Source: Hormiphora californensis
Taxonomy: Eukaryota > Ctenophora > Tentaculata > Cydippida > Pleurobrachiidae
Length of the DNA: 64,000 nucleotides
Direction: 5' to 3'
Assembly (NCBI GenBank): GCA_020137815.1
Contig: CM035362.1
Span: 5,556,008 to 5,620,007 of the forward strand
Position numbers and translations under genes: made by a program. This document shows, one piece after another, positions 34,266 through 45,812 of the stretch. The first letter of the stretch is position 1. Each line of letters starts with the position of its first letter. Below the pieces are notes generated by a model that worked only from the letters and a program-made list of their open reading frames with translations, did no database searches and was not told where the DNA came from.

Positions 34266-37200
34266 AACTCATTTACTACTTTGAACATATAACATCAATG
34301 GCGTGAATATACCACTATACATATCTCTTCTTTTTATTATGCTGTTCTAGCTCATTCTTGCTTGCATGAGTTTATTAATTATTACTTGGGTATTGGCACC
34401 AGTTAATTACTTCATGGGTTTAGTATTAATAATACTATTATTGGCACCAGTTAATTACTTGGGTTTAGTATTATTGGCACGTTCCCAAATTAGAAATATA
34501 GCTCTTCTATTCATAATCATCAGATGAATAGATCAGCTGTGAATCATCTCCATCACAGTATGAATCATCTCCGTCGCAGTATTTCTCACACCTTTATGCT
34601 TTCTCCAGAGCTACTGATACAAGTGCTGGCTAACAAAGTTGTTTTAGAAGCCCATGCATAATATGTGTGCATTTTCAATCAGTTGATGAGACTGTGAAAA
34701 CAAGTGCTAACCAAGCTTGCCAGGAGGAAAATAGCTACTGCGTGTGGGAGAAGGATTCATTCTTTTGTATGACGAGGAATTGCTACTATACATGCAGACA
34801 CAGTCGGACCCCGATTTACTGGGATTCTTTAGGGAAAGTGTTTTCCCGGTAAATCGGGGTGCCCTGCATATCGGGGTCAAATACTGTCAATTTCCTATAT
34901 CTGGGGTAAATCGGGGTTCCGGTAAATCGGGATTCGGGGTCCCGGAAAATATATCGTCAAACAATAATATCAACAAATTTTTAGGGCCCGGTGAAACCAC
35001 TAAATATTCACAACCCCATATGATAGCAGCCAAGTATAATCTTGAATAATAATATCCAATATCGTACCGTAGTGCGTAGAAATTCTACGTTCTTCTGAAG
35101 ATTCTACTAGAATCTTCAGAAGAACGATTGAATATTATTATCTGCACAGAGCACAGCTTACTTGTGCAGCCAACATTAGTATGTATGTGTTGATACCTAT
35201 TTTGCAACCATAATTGTGTGCAGTTTTGTAACTTTCTGGTTTTTTACCCTCATATATAGCCTTTGGCTCCATTGCAACCTATTCTCGCTCCGTTTGTGAG
35301 ATCGATCTCGGTCGCTGCGCGACCTCGATCTCACTCAGGCATCAATGTGGCCAACATCTAGCCTCTGTACAGATTGAATTGTCCATACAGCGTCAGCCTC
35401 GAGGGCTAATTGACTCTCTTTTTTTCTGCAGTTGGTGGGATCAGCTCTCGAAAAGTGGCATTGTATGCAGATTGCATGTTGATCCATCACTTGTTGAATC
35501 ACCCAACGCAACAATCAATATCGCGGCGTTAACCCTTTAAGGGCGAGAAGGATTGGCTCGATAGATTTTTCTAATTTTTCGTTTATAAGTAGATATTATT
35601 ACCACAAACTACCTCGAAAAAGAAATTTGAAGTTTCGACATGTAGTTTTTGCTGGGCCCACTGTGTCATATATGACTCTATCGTCCGTAGGGGAATTCTA
35701 GTAACAAATGTCATTTGTGCAAAAGTATGGGTCCAATAGTCAAATTTTATGCTTTGAGGCAGTCTATAGCTATAATTTCTACAATCTTGAACGGTTTTTA
35801 CTAGAAAAATACCCCAAATTCTACATTTTGTATCATATATGACTCTATCGTCCCAATTGGTAAATTCTCCAAAAACATCCATAACTCGGGCTAGAAAAGG
35901 AGCTAAGAGTCAAATCAGGGCACTAAACTGTGTAGAATCATCGCATTAGTGGGGGTAGAGCACATATTTAGGTCGCTATCTTGCCCCCTAATTGAGATAA
36001 TTGGATAATTAGCCAATTATCTGTCCTGCGCATGCTAATAAATGAAACTTTGCTTTGGGAAGGAGTTATGAGGCAAATGGGGGCACTAAAATGTGTAGAA
36101 TCATCACATTAGTGGGGTTAAAGCACATATTTAGGTCTCTATCTGGACCCCTAATCGAGATAATTGGATAATTAGCTAATTAGTTGCCCTCCAGCGCTAA
36201 AAAATTCAAATTTGGCGGAGTATACAAGACAAATGGGGGCACTAAAATGTGTAAAATCGTCGCCTTAGTGGAGGCAGAGCACATAGCTGAGTTTTTATTC
36301 CCGCTCCTAATTGAGATAATTGGATAATTAGCTAATTGACGGTTGCATAATGCCCCCTTTTCACCATATACCGTGGTTTCTGGCTAATCCTGAGCTCTTT
36401 TGTTCAATCCAAGGATCTTTTGGCATCCCTTTACCCCATTTGTATCACCTTTGACTCGTTTTACACAATAATATAGCACTCTATACAACCCTAGACGCCG
36501 ACTTAAGCTCTGTACAACCCCCTTGCTTCATCCTACTCCTATAGCTAGACCTCTCATACACCATACTAAACGCCTTCTACAGATCATCTTTATTTCCGAT
36601 GGAGTTCATGAGAAGTTTCCTTAGTGGCAAATGAGATTGTGAGAGGGATGAGGAGAAATAATTTAGGGGGAATCTAAACTGTGTGTCCAATAATAAAATG
36701 GGAAACTGTAGTACATTAGGGGTTGAACGTCTTGTAGGAGCAATAGGATATCCCAAAAAAAATATGGATCTCGAAATTATGAGAGGTCTAGGATTAAGCA
36801 AGAGGGTTCTAAAGAGCTGAAGGCGGTGTCTAGGGTTGTATAGAGTGCTATATTAGTGTGTAAAACGAGTCAAAGGTGATACAAATTGGGTAAAGGGATG
36901 CCAAAAGATCCTTAGATTGAACAAAAGAGCTCAGGATTAGCCAGAAACCACGGTATATGGTGAAAAGGGGGCATTATGCAACCGTCAATTAGCTAATTAT
37001 CCAATTATCTCAATTAGGAGCGGGAATAAAAACTCAGCTATGTGCTCTGCCCCCACTAAGGCGACGATTTTACACATTTTAGTGCCCCCATTTGTCTTGT
37101 ATACTCCGCCAAATTTGAATTTTTTAGCGCTGGAGGGCAACTAATTAGCTAACTATCCAATTATCTCAATTAGGGGTCCAGATAGAGACCTAAATATGTG

Positions 37201-38995
37201 CTCTAACCCCACTAATGTGATGATTCTACACATTTTAGTGCCCCCATTTGCCTCATAACTCCTTCCCAAAGCAAAGTTTCATTTATTAGCATGCGCAGGA
37301 CAGATAATTGGCTAATTATCCAATTATCTCGATTAGGGGGCAAGATAGCGACCTAAATATGTGCTCTACCCCCACTAATGCGATGATTCTACACAGTTTA
37401 GTGCCCTGATTTGACTCTTAGCTCCTTTTCTAGCCCGAGTTATGGATGTTTTTGGAGAATTTACCAATTGGGACGATAGAGTCATATATGATACAAAATG
37501 TAGAATTTGGGGTATTTTTCTAGTAAAAACCGTTCAAGATTGTAGAAATTATAGCTATAGACTGCCTCAAAGCATAAAATTTGACTATTGGACCCATACT
37601 TTTGCACAAATGACATTTGTTACTAGAATTCCCTTACGGACGATAGAGTCACATATGATACAACGACTAAAACGTTAATAACTCATTCAATTTTCAATAT
37701 TTTTTGATGCGGTTTTTTGCATTCGATTTGTTATGCCAAGTAGTTTTATCCCTTCAAAGGATTATTTGTGCCCCTCAAAAACAAAAATTTGAGAGGGGTT
37801 TTAAAAAAAACGCCTAAATTAGCCTCCCGAGAAGGGCCATAAAAAAAATTTCTTCGATTTTCCGAGCAGATTTGGACGTGGTTTTGGGTTCAAAATCCCT
37901 ATAACTAGCTTGTGACAAAAAATTAGCCACCTAGACATCATGTAGCGCCTTCCAGACGGTCTAGAATGGACCGTGTCATATATGACCTATCGCCCTCAAA
38001 GGGTTAATAATATGGGGCCTATTATTATAGGCTAGTTGACAGTTCTCATCTGTGGCCCCTAAGGGTACAATTTTCATGTATACCCGCTAATTGAACGTTG
38101 TTATTATAGGTCGTTACTGTCAGGCCCAATGCTCTGACCACAATTCTCGTGCGAAGAAATCAGAATAGGGTCAGGCCCAATGCTCTGACCACAGGCCCGT
38201 TGTTTTTATTACTCAGTCTCTGGTCTGCCCTCGACTAGATCTCGCGATCAGTTTCACTGCTTCATGTTTTGTACAGACAATATGTGACCCCCTTCTTTTA
38301 GTTTCACATAATTGCTTGGCATATAACTGTTAGTATTTCGTAACTGCTTTTAAATTGAATAATAAATAGTATTTAGGTTCTTAGTTTCGAGTTTCGTCCA
38401 ACCAAACAAACACTCTTTCATTGTGTGTTAGAACATAACAACATTCCTTCCTTCCAGCAGCTGATATACACAAATCATGGGACTTTTGACGCCAGGACCA
38501 CCCGACCAGTTCCCTGCAACGCCATCTGACATTCTGTACAATCTCACCAGTATAACTACAATCTACACATCCAGTTTCACAACCCCAACATATCCTCCAG
38601 ACCTACCATCAACAGATGACAATTTACCTGCCATCTTTGATTTTGGATCAAAACCAAACCGGACAGTTGAGATCCCAAACTTTTACAAGTACCCGTTTGG
38701 GATGTGGCTGGTGAAGGTCATGTTACCCCTCGCCCTGCTCCTCCAATCATTTGGACACATCCTGGTGGGAAGGTTGTATTTTAACCGGAAGAACAGACTC
38801 AGGCTGGACAGTGGAATGTTTCTAATTAACTACATTGTATCAGACAATGTGTTCACTGTTTATGTTATAGTCGCGGTTGCTATAGAAATAACGGCCCCAT
38901 TGTGCCCGGTAGTGAACGTTGTATACGGTGTAGCGGTGGTTCTACCCATGTACTCCGTCTATCTGATCACATTAAAACGCTTCATTCGGGTGATC
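34260..38995 (+). repeat. Tandem unit C (clean copy with FB4)
   Basis: Contains, in order, AT-rich unique sequence, a pogo-like MITE (about 34801-34950), a 40-bp perfect hairpin (35087-35126), the FB4 foldback element (35533-38003) and the 5' part of the intact GPCR gene. Reference for comparing units A and B. Confidence 0.88.
35533..38003. mobile_element. Foldback element FB4 (2471 bp) with TTAA target and an internal empty site
   Basis: Arms 35533-36561 and about 36778-38003 are reverse complements around a loop of about 215 bp. The ends read CCCTTTAAGGGCG and CGCCCTCAAAGGG and are bordered by TTAA (35529-35532, 38004-38007). Unit A carries a single TTAA at the identical position (28380-28383). 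Target, termini and lack of coding sequence suggest a non-autonomous piggyBac-like element. The mirrored ORFs at 35583 and 37442 are arm copies. Confidence 0.93.
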
Positions 38996-41900
38996 AGACC
39001 TCTTCAATGCCATCATATTATGACGAGAAGGAAGGAGGGTGTGGCAGTGGTGGTTGTGTGGGTGGTCGTGTGCTCGATGGCGGGTTTGGGCATGTTTGGA
39101 TGGTGCGAGAATGGGATTAACGTGGACGTGGAGTTCTGTTATTACAGGAAGAGTGGAGGACATTGTACATGGTACATGGGTGAGTAATTTAATAGATATT
39201 TAATTAGGGTTAATTAGCTATCAATTAGCTATCAACTAGCTTTGATTAGGATCAGTAATAATTTAAATTTGAAAATAATTTAAAATTTCATGACAATGTT
39301 CCATTTTCAAACTTTTCCTGCAGTAATTTTACAATAAAAACATGGCACTTGTATGTGTTTTCAAACTATTTTAGGCTTGCCGATATGATACTACTGTAAT
39401 TTTGGAGTGTATAATTTTATACGGCACACCCCATGCAGCTGCAATTGCTGCTATCCCTCAATTTAATATGCGAAAGTGAATTTAATTAAATTTCTGGCAA
39501 CAAAAATTGTTTATGGATATATGATACATATCATAAGGAAAAAGTTTTGACTGACCGCCACTGTTGTTTTCCAAACTACTCCCCAACTAACAGTTTCCCT
39601 GCATGTAGGGTGACATACTCCAGATTTTCAAAAAATGCGCCTATGTCAGGCGATGACGTACAGACCAAGCTATTATAGTGTGTGACGATTATAAACAACA
39701 TAACTTTGCCTTACTTAACCACACAACATCAATTACAACACATGTGGTGTAGCTGTTAATTAATATACCAACTCTCCTCCCGTCCTTTCTCCACCCCTCC
39801 CCTCCCCCTCTATAGGTGGATTAATTCGGGTCGGCAGACTGAGACAGAGTGACACACGGACAGACCAGGCCGGGGTGTCACGGTGAACATAACTTTGTCA
39901 CAGTTTGCCCAACAGTATACGTAACCACACAGCAATTGTGTGCGGTGTCAGTCACCATATAATTAATTCCCTCCACCCCTCCTCCAGGTGGATTAATTGC
40001 GGTTGATTTTGGGGCTCCTCTCTGCACTGTTTTGGTGATGTATCTAGTGATGCTGAGGGAAAGTAGGAAGGCGTTCAAAAAGGAAGCTTTTAACTTCATA
40101 TTTACAGGCCCTACCAGGTAATCATGTTTTGTACTTTTGTAATCTGGTTATCCGGAAGTCGAGGCTTTTGTTTGGGGAAGAAACATATAAGTGTTTTCCA
40201 ATCCGATCACTAACAACCCCGTTTCCATAACAACCCCGTTTCAAATTCAAAGACTGATCTGACAACCCTGCAGAGCAAGTACAGCCTATAGGATTCGCTC
40301 CTCAATAGTGGTTCCCAACGGTTTTGGAACAACTACTACAGCAGCATGTGAGGGAGGAGGGTCAGATAGGGTGTCTAGCTCACCATCAACCACTGATATT
40401 AACCAGGTAATTAGTAATTAATAATTAATAATTAGTTATTAAATTAGTAATTAAAGCTGTCAGGGGGTCAACAAGTCAGGGAGGGAACGCTACGTACAGG
40501 GGATTGCGAGACGTGCCCAACTGTGTATTATCATCCCTCTCTCTCTCTCTGTAGGTAATTTGGGCTGGTTCCGATCCCGTTATTCAGTTATCTGCCAAAC
40601 TACGATGCTCCTACATTAAAGACATTAGGTAAAGCTGCTCATAAAACTCCCCGATATCATATGCCACCCAATTTTGATGTTGATTCATGTTACCGTTCCA
40701 CAATTCCTGGTCCAGATCAACATTGGATGACCGTTAATATAATTATTCTTCTGACGTAATCCACATTTGAATATATCTCCCCTACATTTGTAAATTTCTA
40801 ACATCCCTAGGGTCCATATCTCGGAACAGTCGACACCACAATCCTCACCCCCGCCAACTGCCTCAAACTCCCGCCGTCTAACTGCTACCAAACAGGCAAG
40901 TCTATAACTGCTACCAAACAGGCAAGTAGCGACCCGCTGATGGGCTGTCTGCATCTGGCGCCACCGACCCCATCTGTGCGCACTGTCAGTTTCAAATTGG
41001 GGTCTGGCACCGGTAGTCAGCTGATGAGAGTAGTTATTGCCACCAGTTAGAAGTTAGAACCGTTGGATATTATACAGACATTTTAAACCCAAAATTAAGG
41101 TTTATCATATGACCTGAACACTAACACAAACTCGCCCCATCCAGGCATCTATACACGGTACTATAGCTATAATCCTCTCTTGTTTCTTTATCCGTTCATT
41201 ACCATGGATACCGCAACTCGTCTCACCTGGAGTGTTCGATCCAGATAACCAGCAAATCGCGGTAAGCAATTGATCAAAATCCCTGATCCCCTCCCCAAAA
41301 TTATAGTTTATCATAGTTTGATCATTGTTTAACCATGACGATGATCAGGAATAGACTCAAGTCAACTATGGTTACCACCCATTCGGTTACTATGGTTACC
41401 ACCCATTCGGTTACTATGGTTACCACCCATTCGGTTACTATGGTTACCACCCATGCGGTTACTATGGTTACCACCCATTCAGTTACTAATCAACTACCAT
41501 TTTCAGGTAGTTGAGATGATGTTGTTTGTGCAGTGTATCGGCATAGCATGCTGTCCCTTTATATTCCTTCTCACCACTACCTCAAGAATCAGACAATGCC
41601 TCTACACAACACTCAACGCTACAAGACGGTAATCACACTAATTACAACAAAATTAATTATAAGAATTCAAACCTCCGCCGCAGACCTTTTTTGAGTTCTC
41701 CAGTGCGCTCAAATTAATAGGGCTGCGACGATATGTGGACAAGATGTTACAGTGCTGCTTGTAGTGGGAATACGGTGTCTGAATAATACGGTATTTGACC
41801 ATTACGGTTTCTGAAATACATATGTATTTGAAATACATATATATTTTGGTGTCACGTGTTGTCAATCTGGCGCTCTGACTGGTCTCCTCTTACCGTTTTT

Positions 41901-42086
41901 CACTGATACCGTGTTAACCAATACCGTATTCTCACTACAAGCAGCCATGTTAGAATCTTGTCGATGTCTCTCATCAACAAGGGGTTAACATATATGTTAA
42001 CATGTTAACACTTTTTTCTCGTTTCCAGGTGCTACAGCGGGAGAAAAAGGAGAAAAGTCTCGCCGACGACTTCTCTTGTATTGTAA
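38477..42086 (+). CDS. Rhodopsin-like (class A) seven-TM receptor
   Basis: Eight exons with consistent phases: 38477-39179, 39988-40117, 40274-40406, 40555-40628, 40811-40895, 41145-41261, 41507-41628, 42029-42086; 473 codons. Exon 1 encodes an N-glycosylatable N-terminus (NLTS, NRT), TM1-TM4, the TM3 cysteine (APLCPVV), an LKRFIRVIRPL motif in place of DRY, and the TM4 tryptophan. Exon 2 is TM5 (LIAVDFGAPLCTVLVMYL). Exons 3-5 encode a long Ser/Pro-rich third intracellular loop. Exon 6 is TM6 (CFFIRSLPW), exon 7 TM7 (CCPFIFLL in place of NPxxY), exon 8 a basic tail. The altered DRY and NPxxY make coupling uncertain; ligand unknown. The intron after 40895 uses a GC donor. Upstream are two truncated copies. 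Confidence 0.88.
41362..41490. repeat. 24-bp minisatellite, about 5 copies
   Basis: Unit GGTTACTATGGTTACCACCC plus ATTC, in the GPCR intron between exons 6 and 7. Confidence 0.95.
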
Positions 42087-42154
42087 GGAAAGTGGCCGTC
42101 AATCCAAGAGATCACAATTGTACTTGTATGTATATGGACACAGTTGCCAAATTA

Positions 42155-42200
42155 GTAGTTTTTAGGTCTGCAGTAGACCTAAAAACTACTATTGGCATTT
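42155..42200. other. Perfect hairpin in the GPCR 3' region
   Basis: AGTAGTTTTTAGGTCT and its complement flank GCAGT. A second hairpin (AAACGGTGCACAA / TTGTGCACCGTTT) follows at about 42266-42330. Both lie within 250 bp after the receptor stop codon; could be small MITEs or 3'-UTR structures. Confidence 0.6.
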
Positions 42201-42522
42201 GGCAAATAGCTTTTGAAAACAGTAACCGTCCGTATTCTATATCGCCCAATTCCATTCCATTTCATTTCAAACGGTGCACAACTTTTTAAAATACGACTTA
42301 ATCGTATTTTTTTGTATTTGTGCACCGTTTGTCGAGAACAAATTCCAAAACGGCTAAATATTACGGTTCTTTAAATATATTATTATTTATCACAATTTAT
42401 TCGTTATTCTAATAAAACCTTATTTGCATACTGTATATCTATAAATATATGTTCGTATAAAACTCTCTCTTTTGAAGGCTAACAAAATCAATATGATTCA
42501 CACGTCGTACTCTTATAGGGAA

Positions 42523-42610
42523 TACAGTCGGACACCGAGATCGGGGTCAAATACTGTAACTTTTCTATATCGGGAGAAGTTCATCCTTCCGGTAAATCGG
42601 GGTCAAATAC
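42523..42610. mobile_element. Pogo-like MITE fragments
   Basis: CAGTCGGACACCGAGATCGG with a repeated GGTAAATCGGGGTCAAATAC word. A second fragment (GGTAAATCGGGGTTCTGG ... CCGACTG) at 42948-42988 lies on the other side of the last exon of the zinc-ribbon gene. Confidence 0.6.
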
Positions 42611-42757
42611 TGTAATCTGTATTTCACTCATCTGGATAAAACGAAGCACGCATTTACACAAAATAGCAATAGTCAATGACAATACAAAGTCCTGTTATCT
42701 CTCTTATAATAGTGTTTGCAATATGTATCTTATTCAGCGTGTTGCTAATAACACGTC

Positions 42758-45276
42758 TCATTCGTCAGTTTTCCCCTCTGCCGTTGTGTAAACTGAGTCC
42801 AAGTGATACATCATTTGGGCCACGATATCCATAGCAGAGTTAATGGGTCTGTTTGCCATGAATCGATCCTGTGAAAAGAGCGAGATTAGGGGTCTAGGGG
42901 AGGGGGCACACACAATCAAAATACACACAATCAAAATACAATCCCGACCCCGGTAAATCGGGGTTCTGGTAAATCTGAGCCGACTGTATTCTTATCTCCA
43001 AGCTACACCGAGAAAGTGTTCAAGCTACTTAACGTACTATAGTCGAACCCCGATTTACCGGAACCCCGATTTACCGGGATGATAAACTTCCCCCGATATA
43101 GGGAATTAACGGTATTTGACCCCGATTTACCGGGCAAAACCCATTCCCCCGAGGATCCTGTTAAATCGGGGTCCGACTTTACTTTACTAATTGCTATACT
43201 TTACTGTATTTTACTTACTGGGGGTTGGTCCTTAAACAAGTTAAAGATGTCTTCAGGTGAGACATCATCCTTTCCAAAGAGGCCCCTCCAGTTGTCAAGA
43301 GAGGGTGATTCGTCCCTCAGAGATCCTAGACTATTCGTATGACTGAGGGCCATTCTGAAGAATATTTAATTAGTGATCAATAATTAATAAATAACATCAA
43401 TTAAAAAGAAGTTTAAAATCGGCAAAATAATAAAATTGTTTCGACAGAAGATAAGAAATAAGAGAAGGTATGAGCTAGATGATTTGTTGAGTAAGGGCTG
43501 GACCCTCTCTCACCCCTTACTCAACAATATATGATACGACTGAAAGTTCTAAGCAGGAACCGACCGAATCAGGAAATACTGGTCCCTGATTGGCTAATAA
43601 CCAGTCACGTGGCCTAAATAACGAGTTCTGATTGGTATTACCGTTCTATGCTATCTTCAGTTTGTGTTTCACAATCACTAACTGTAACTGTAACCATGGT
43701 AACTGTAACCATGGTAAAAGTTCTATATTACCGTTCGATGCTATCTTCAGTTTGCGTTTCACAATCACTACAATCGCACTCCTCCATCACTTCAACAATC
43801 TGAATACCATCTCCCATGCTCGATACCTTGCTTTGGTGGATGGCCGCTGAGATGATATAGATTTAGATTGGATCAACACGATATGGAAAAGGGTCCCACT
43901 GAATGATTAACGGATATAGCAACCATGGTAACAGTTAACCATGGTAACAGTAACCACAGTAACTGTAACCACAGTAACTGTAACCATGGTAACTGTAACA
44001 TGGTAACTGTTATCATGGTAACTGTAACATGGTAACTGTTATCATGGTAACTGTAACATGGTAACTGTTATCATGGTAACTGTAACATGGTAACTGTTAT
44101 CATGGTAACTGTAACATGGTAACTGTTATCATGGTAACTGTAACATGGTAACTACTAATCTGCATAAATAAGAGTAAAAACTGAACTTACTTGCATGTCC
44201 CGTCATGACCCCATTACTAGCGTACGAATATTGAATTCTGGCGCTAGCTCGGGCGGCTGTGAACACACGGAAACACAATTTGCATGTTGCTCGTAACTTG
44301 CTATCAGACTGCTCCTTGAGATCAGTGTTGAGATACTGAAAATAAATTATTCAATTAAAACTATAGTTCGAACAAGCACTCTCTGGCGGCGCCGACCCCA
44401 TCTGAGAAGTCTTGCACCGCCTGACATAGCTTGCCATTCTACGTAGCCGGTCTTTCGTGCCCTTCGGCCGACAGAATGGGAATTGGGAACACCCAACACG
44501 TCATCAAGTCTCAAGACAGAGCCGGCTGCAGCAGATTTGGACCAGATTTCTCGCGATCGTGGGAAAAACGATCGCTCGTTTTTCCCACGGTCTACTAAAC
44601 GCGCGGACTGGCCAACAAAAGATGTTCCGCGCGTTACAAACATGGGTCACAGAACAGTGCGACAAGGAACTGGAACAGCAGCGGGAACAAAATATGCAGT
44701 GAGGTATTTTTAGAAATGCTACTATAGTATAATACTAGCAATGTGTCTTTTTGTTACTTAGCCAAACGCTGATCAAACATAACATTATTTCAAGTCGATA
44801 AATTTGAGATAAATTTCCTGCTGTCTATTTTGAAGATGCCTGATGCAAGACAATTCTAAAATCTCTAACCCAAACTCACCTGGCAAAATTTACTGCACCA
44901 CGTGCACTTCAGGGTATAGAACTTGTTCATCTTTGCTTCCCGGTCAATGCTAATGGCCTGGTTACAGTGCTGGCAGAATGTGTTCAACTTTCGACTTCCA
45001 ACTTTACTCATTTCAAACTGGTCCGTCTGGGGGAGAGTTGGGGTGAAATGGGGACGGGGAGAGTTGGAGGGAAGGAGAGAGATAGGCTGGTGAAATGGGG
45101 TCGGGGAGAGATAGGCTGGTGAAATGGGGAAGGAAGGAGGGGGAGCTTTAGGGACAATAGGGAGTTTTCGATACTAGTGAAATGAAATGTGTGGACAACT
45201 TAAGAAGACCTACCCGTTTTCTCTGTTGATGAATCTTAACCTTAAACTTTTTGAGGTGCGATATACGACCCGACAT
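42758..45276 (-). CDS. Small zinc-ribbon-like protein, 238 aa
   Basis: Six exons with fully consistent phases: 45214-45276, 44880-45026, 44191-44335, 43732-43846, 43219-43354, 42758-42868. The start is ATG at 45276; an in-frame TAG lies just upstream. The basic N-terminus (RISHLKKFKVKIHQQRKR) is followed by CQHC and CTWC about 33 residues apart, then CKLC, then an acidic Ser-rich tail with CDCSDC. The Cys spacing suggests one or two metal-binding ribbons. Its exon 2 has the same phase as the last exon of the zinc-ribbon gene directly upstream (ending 45813), so it could be the 3' end of that gene with exon 1 as an alternative first exon. Family not recognised. A MITE and a duplicated donor follow exon 4. 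Confidence 0.72.
43039..43184. mobile_element. Pogo-like MITE, about 145 bp
   Basis: AGTCGAACCCCGATTTACCG at the left, TTAAATCGGGGTCCGACTT at the right, with further internal CCCCGATTTACCGG repeats. Located in the intron between the last two exons of the small zinc-ribbon gene. Confidence 0.75.
43554..43636 (+). mobile_element. hAT-like MITE fragment beside a duplicated splice donor
   Basis: Left end CAGGAACCGACCGAA intact; the right end stops in TGATTGG, directly abutting a second copy (43627-43680) of the 3' end and donor of the minus-strand exon at 43732. On the minus strand the duplicated donor is thus followed about six bases later by the MITE. Confidence 0.9.
43915..44160. repeat. About 28-bp minisatellite (CATGGTAACTGTAA units)
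   Basis: Tandem CATGGTAACTGTTAT / CATGGTAACTGTAA units, about eight higher-order copies. Earlier, smaller blocks of the same word are at 43690-43715. Confidence 0.93.
44336..44879. other. Intron with an unexplained GC-richer island
   Basis: 44350-44660 is GC-richer than its surroundings and contains inverted words (CGCGATCGTGGGAAAAACGATCG). The ORFs on both strands are short and overlap each other; the stretch looks like a small foldback insertion (GCGCCGACCCCATCTGA also occurs near 40960), not a gene. Confidence 0.4.
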
Positions 45277-45689
45277 AATAACGAGAAACTAGCTGATTCG
45301 AAACAATTAAGGGTTAACAAATAAACTAAAGATCTTATAATGCGATTAATAATCAGTTATTGCACACACACATAACAAGACGTGATGAATTGGAAAACAA
45401 GTAACACAAATAAGATCTTCTAAATCGGGGTGTCGGCATTTTAACTACAAAGACCGCGACCTTTTTAAAGCGATAACCCTATCTCTGCCCCCTTTCTCTC
45501 ATATTTACTACATACCCTAGGAAGTACAAAAATAATGTGTCATCCAATCATAACAATAAGAAATGAATAATGGCGGTTCTAACTGTAGTATAGTGGTACA
45601 TAACCCGGTACATATATATATCGCTGATCAGGCCGGGGGTATTCAGTGTGTGAAAGAAAAGAGCTAATTGTGGTGTTCCAATGTGGATG

Positions 45690-45805
45690 ATTCAATGTTA
45701 GCACAATGTTAACACATTGTTAACACAATATTAACACAATGTTAGCACATTGTTAACACAATGTTAGCACAATGTTAACACAATGTTAACACATTGTTAA
45801 CATAT
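45690..45805. repeat. 13-bp minisatellite (ACAATGTTAACAC)
   Basis: About nine copies with AGC/AAC variants, immediately downstream (minus strand) of the donor at 45812. Confidence 0.93.
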
Positions 45806-45812
45806 TACTTAC

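Noticed and set aside
36577-36801. Possible transposase remnant in the FB4 loop
   Set aside because: A 74-codon ORF without recognisable motif that overlaps the arm/loop boundary.
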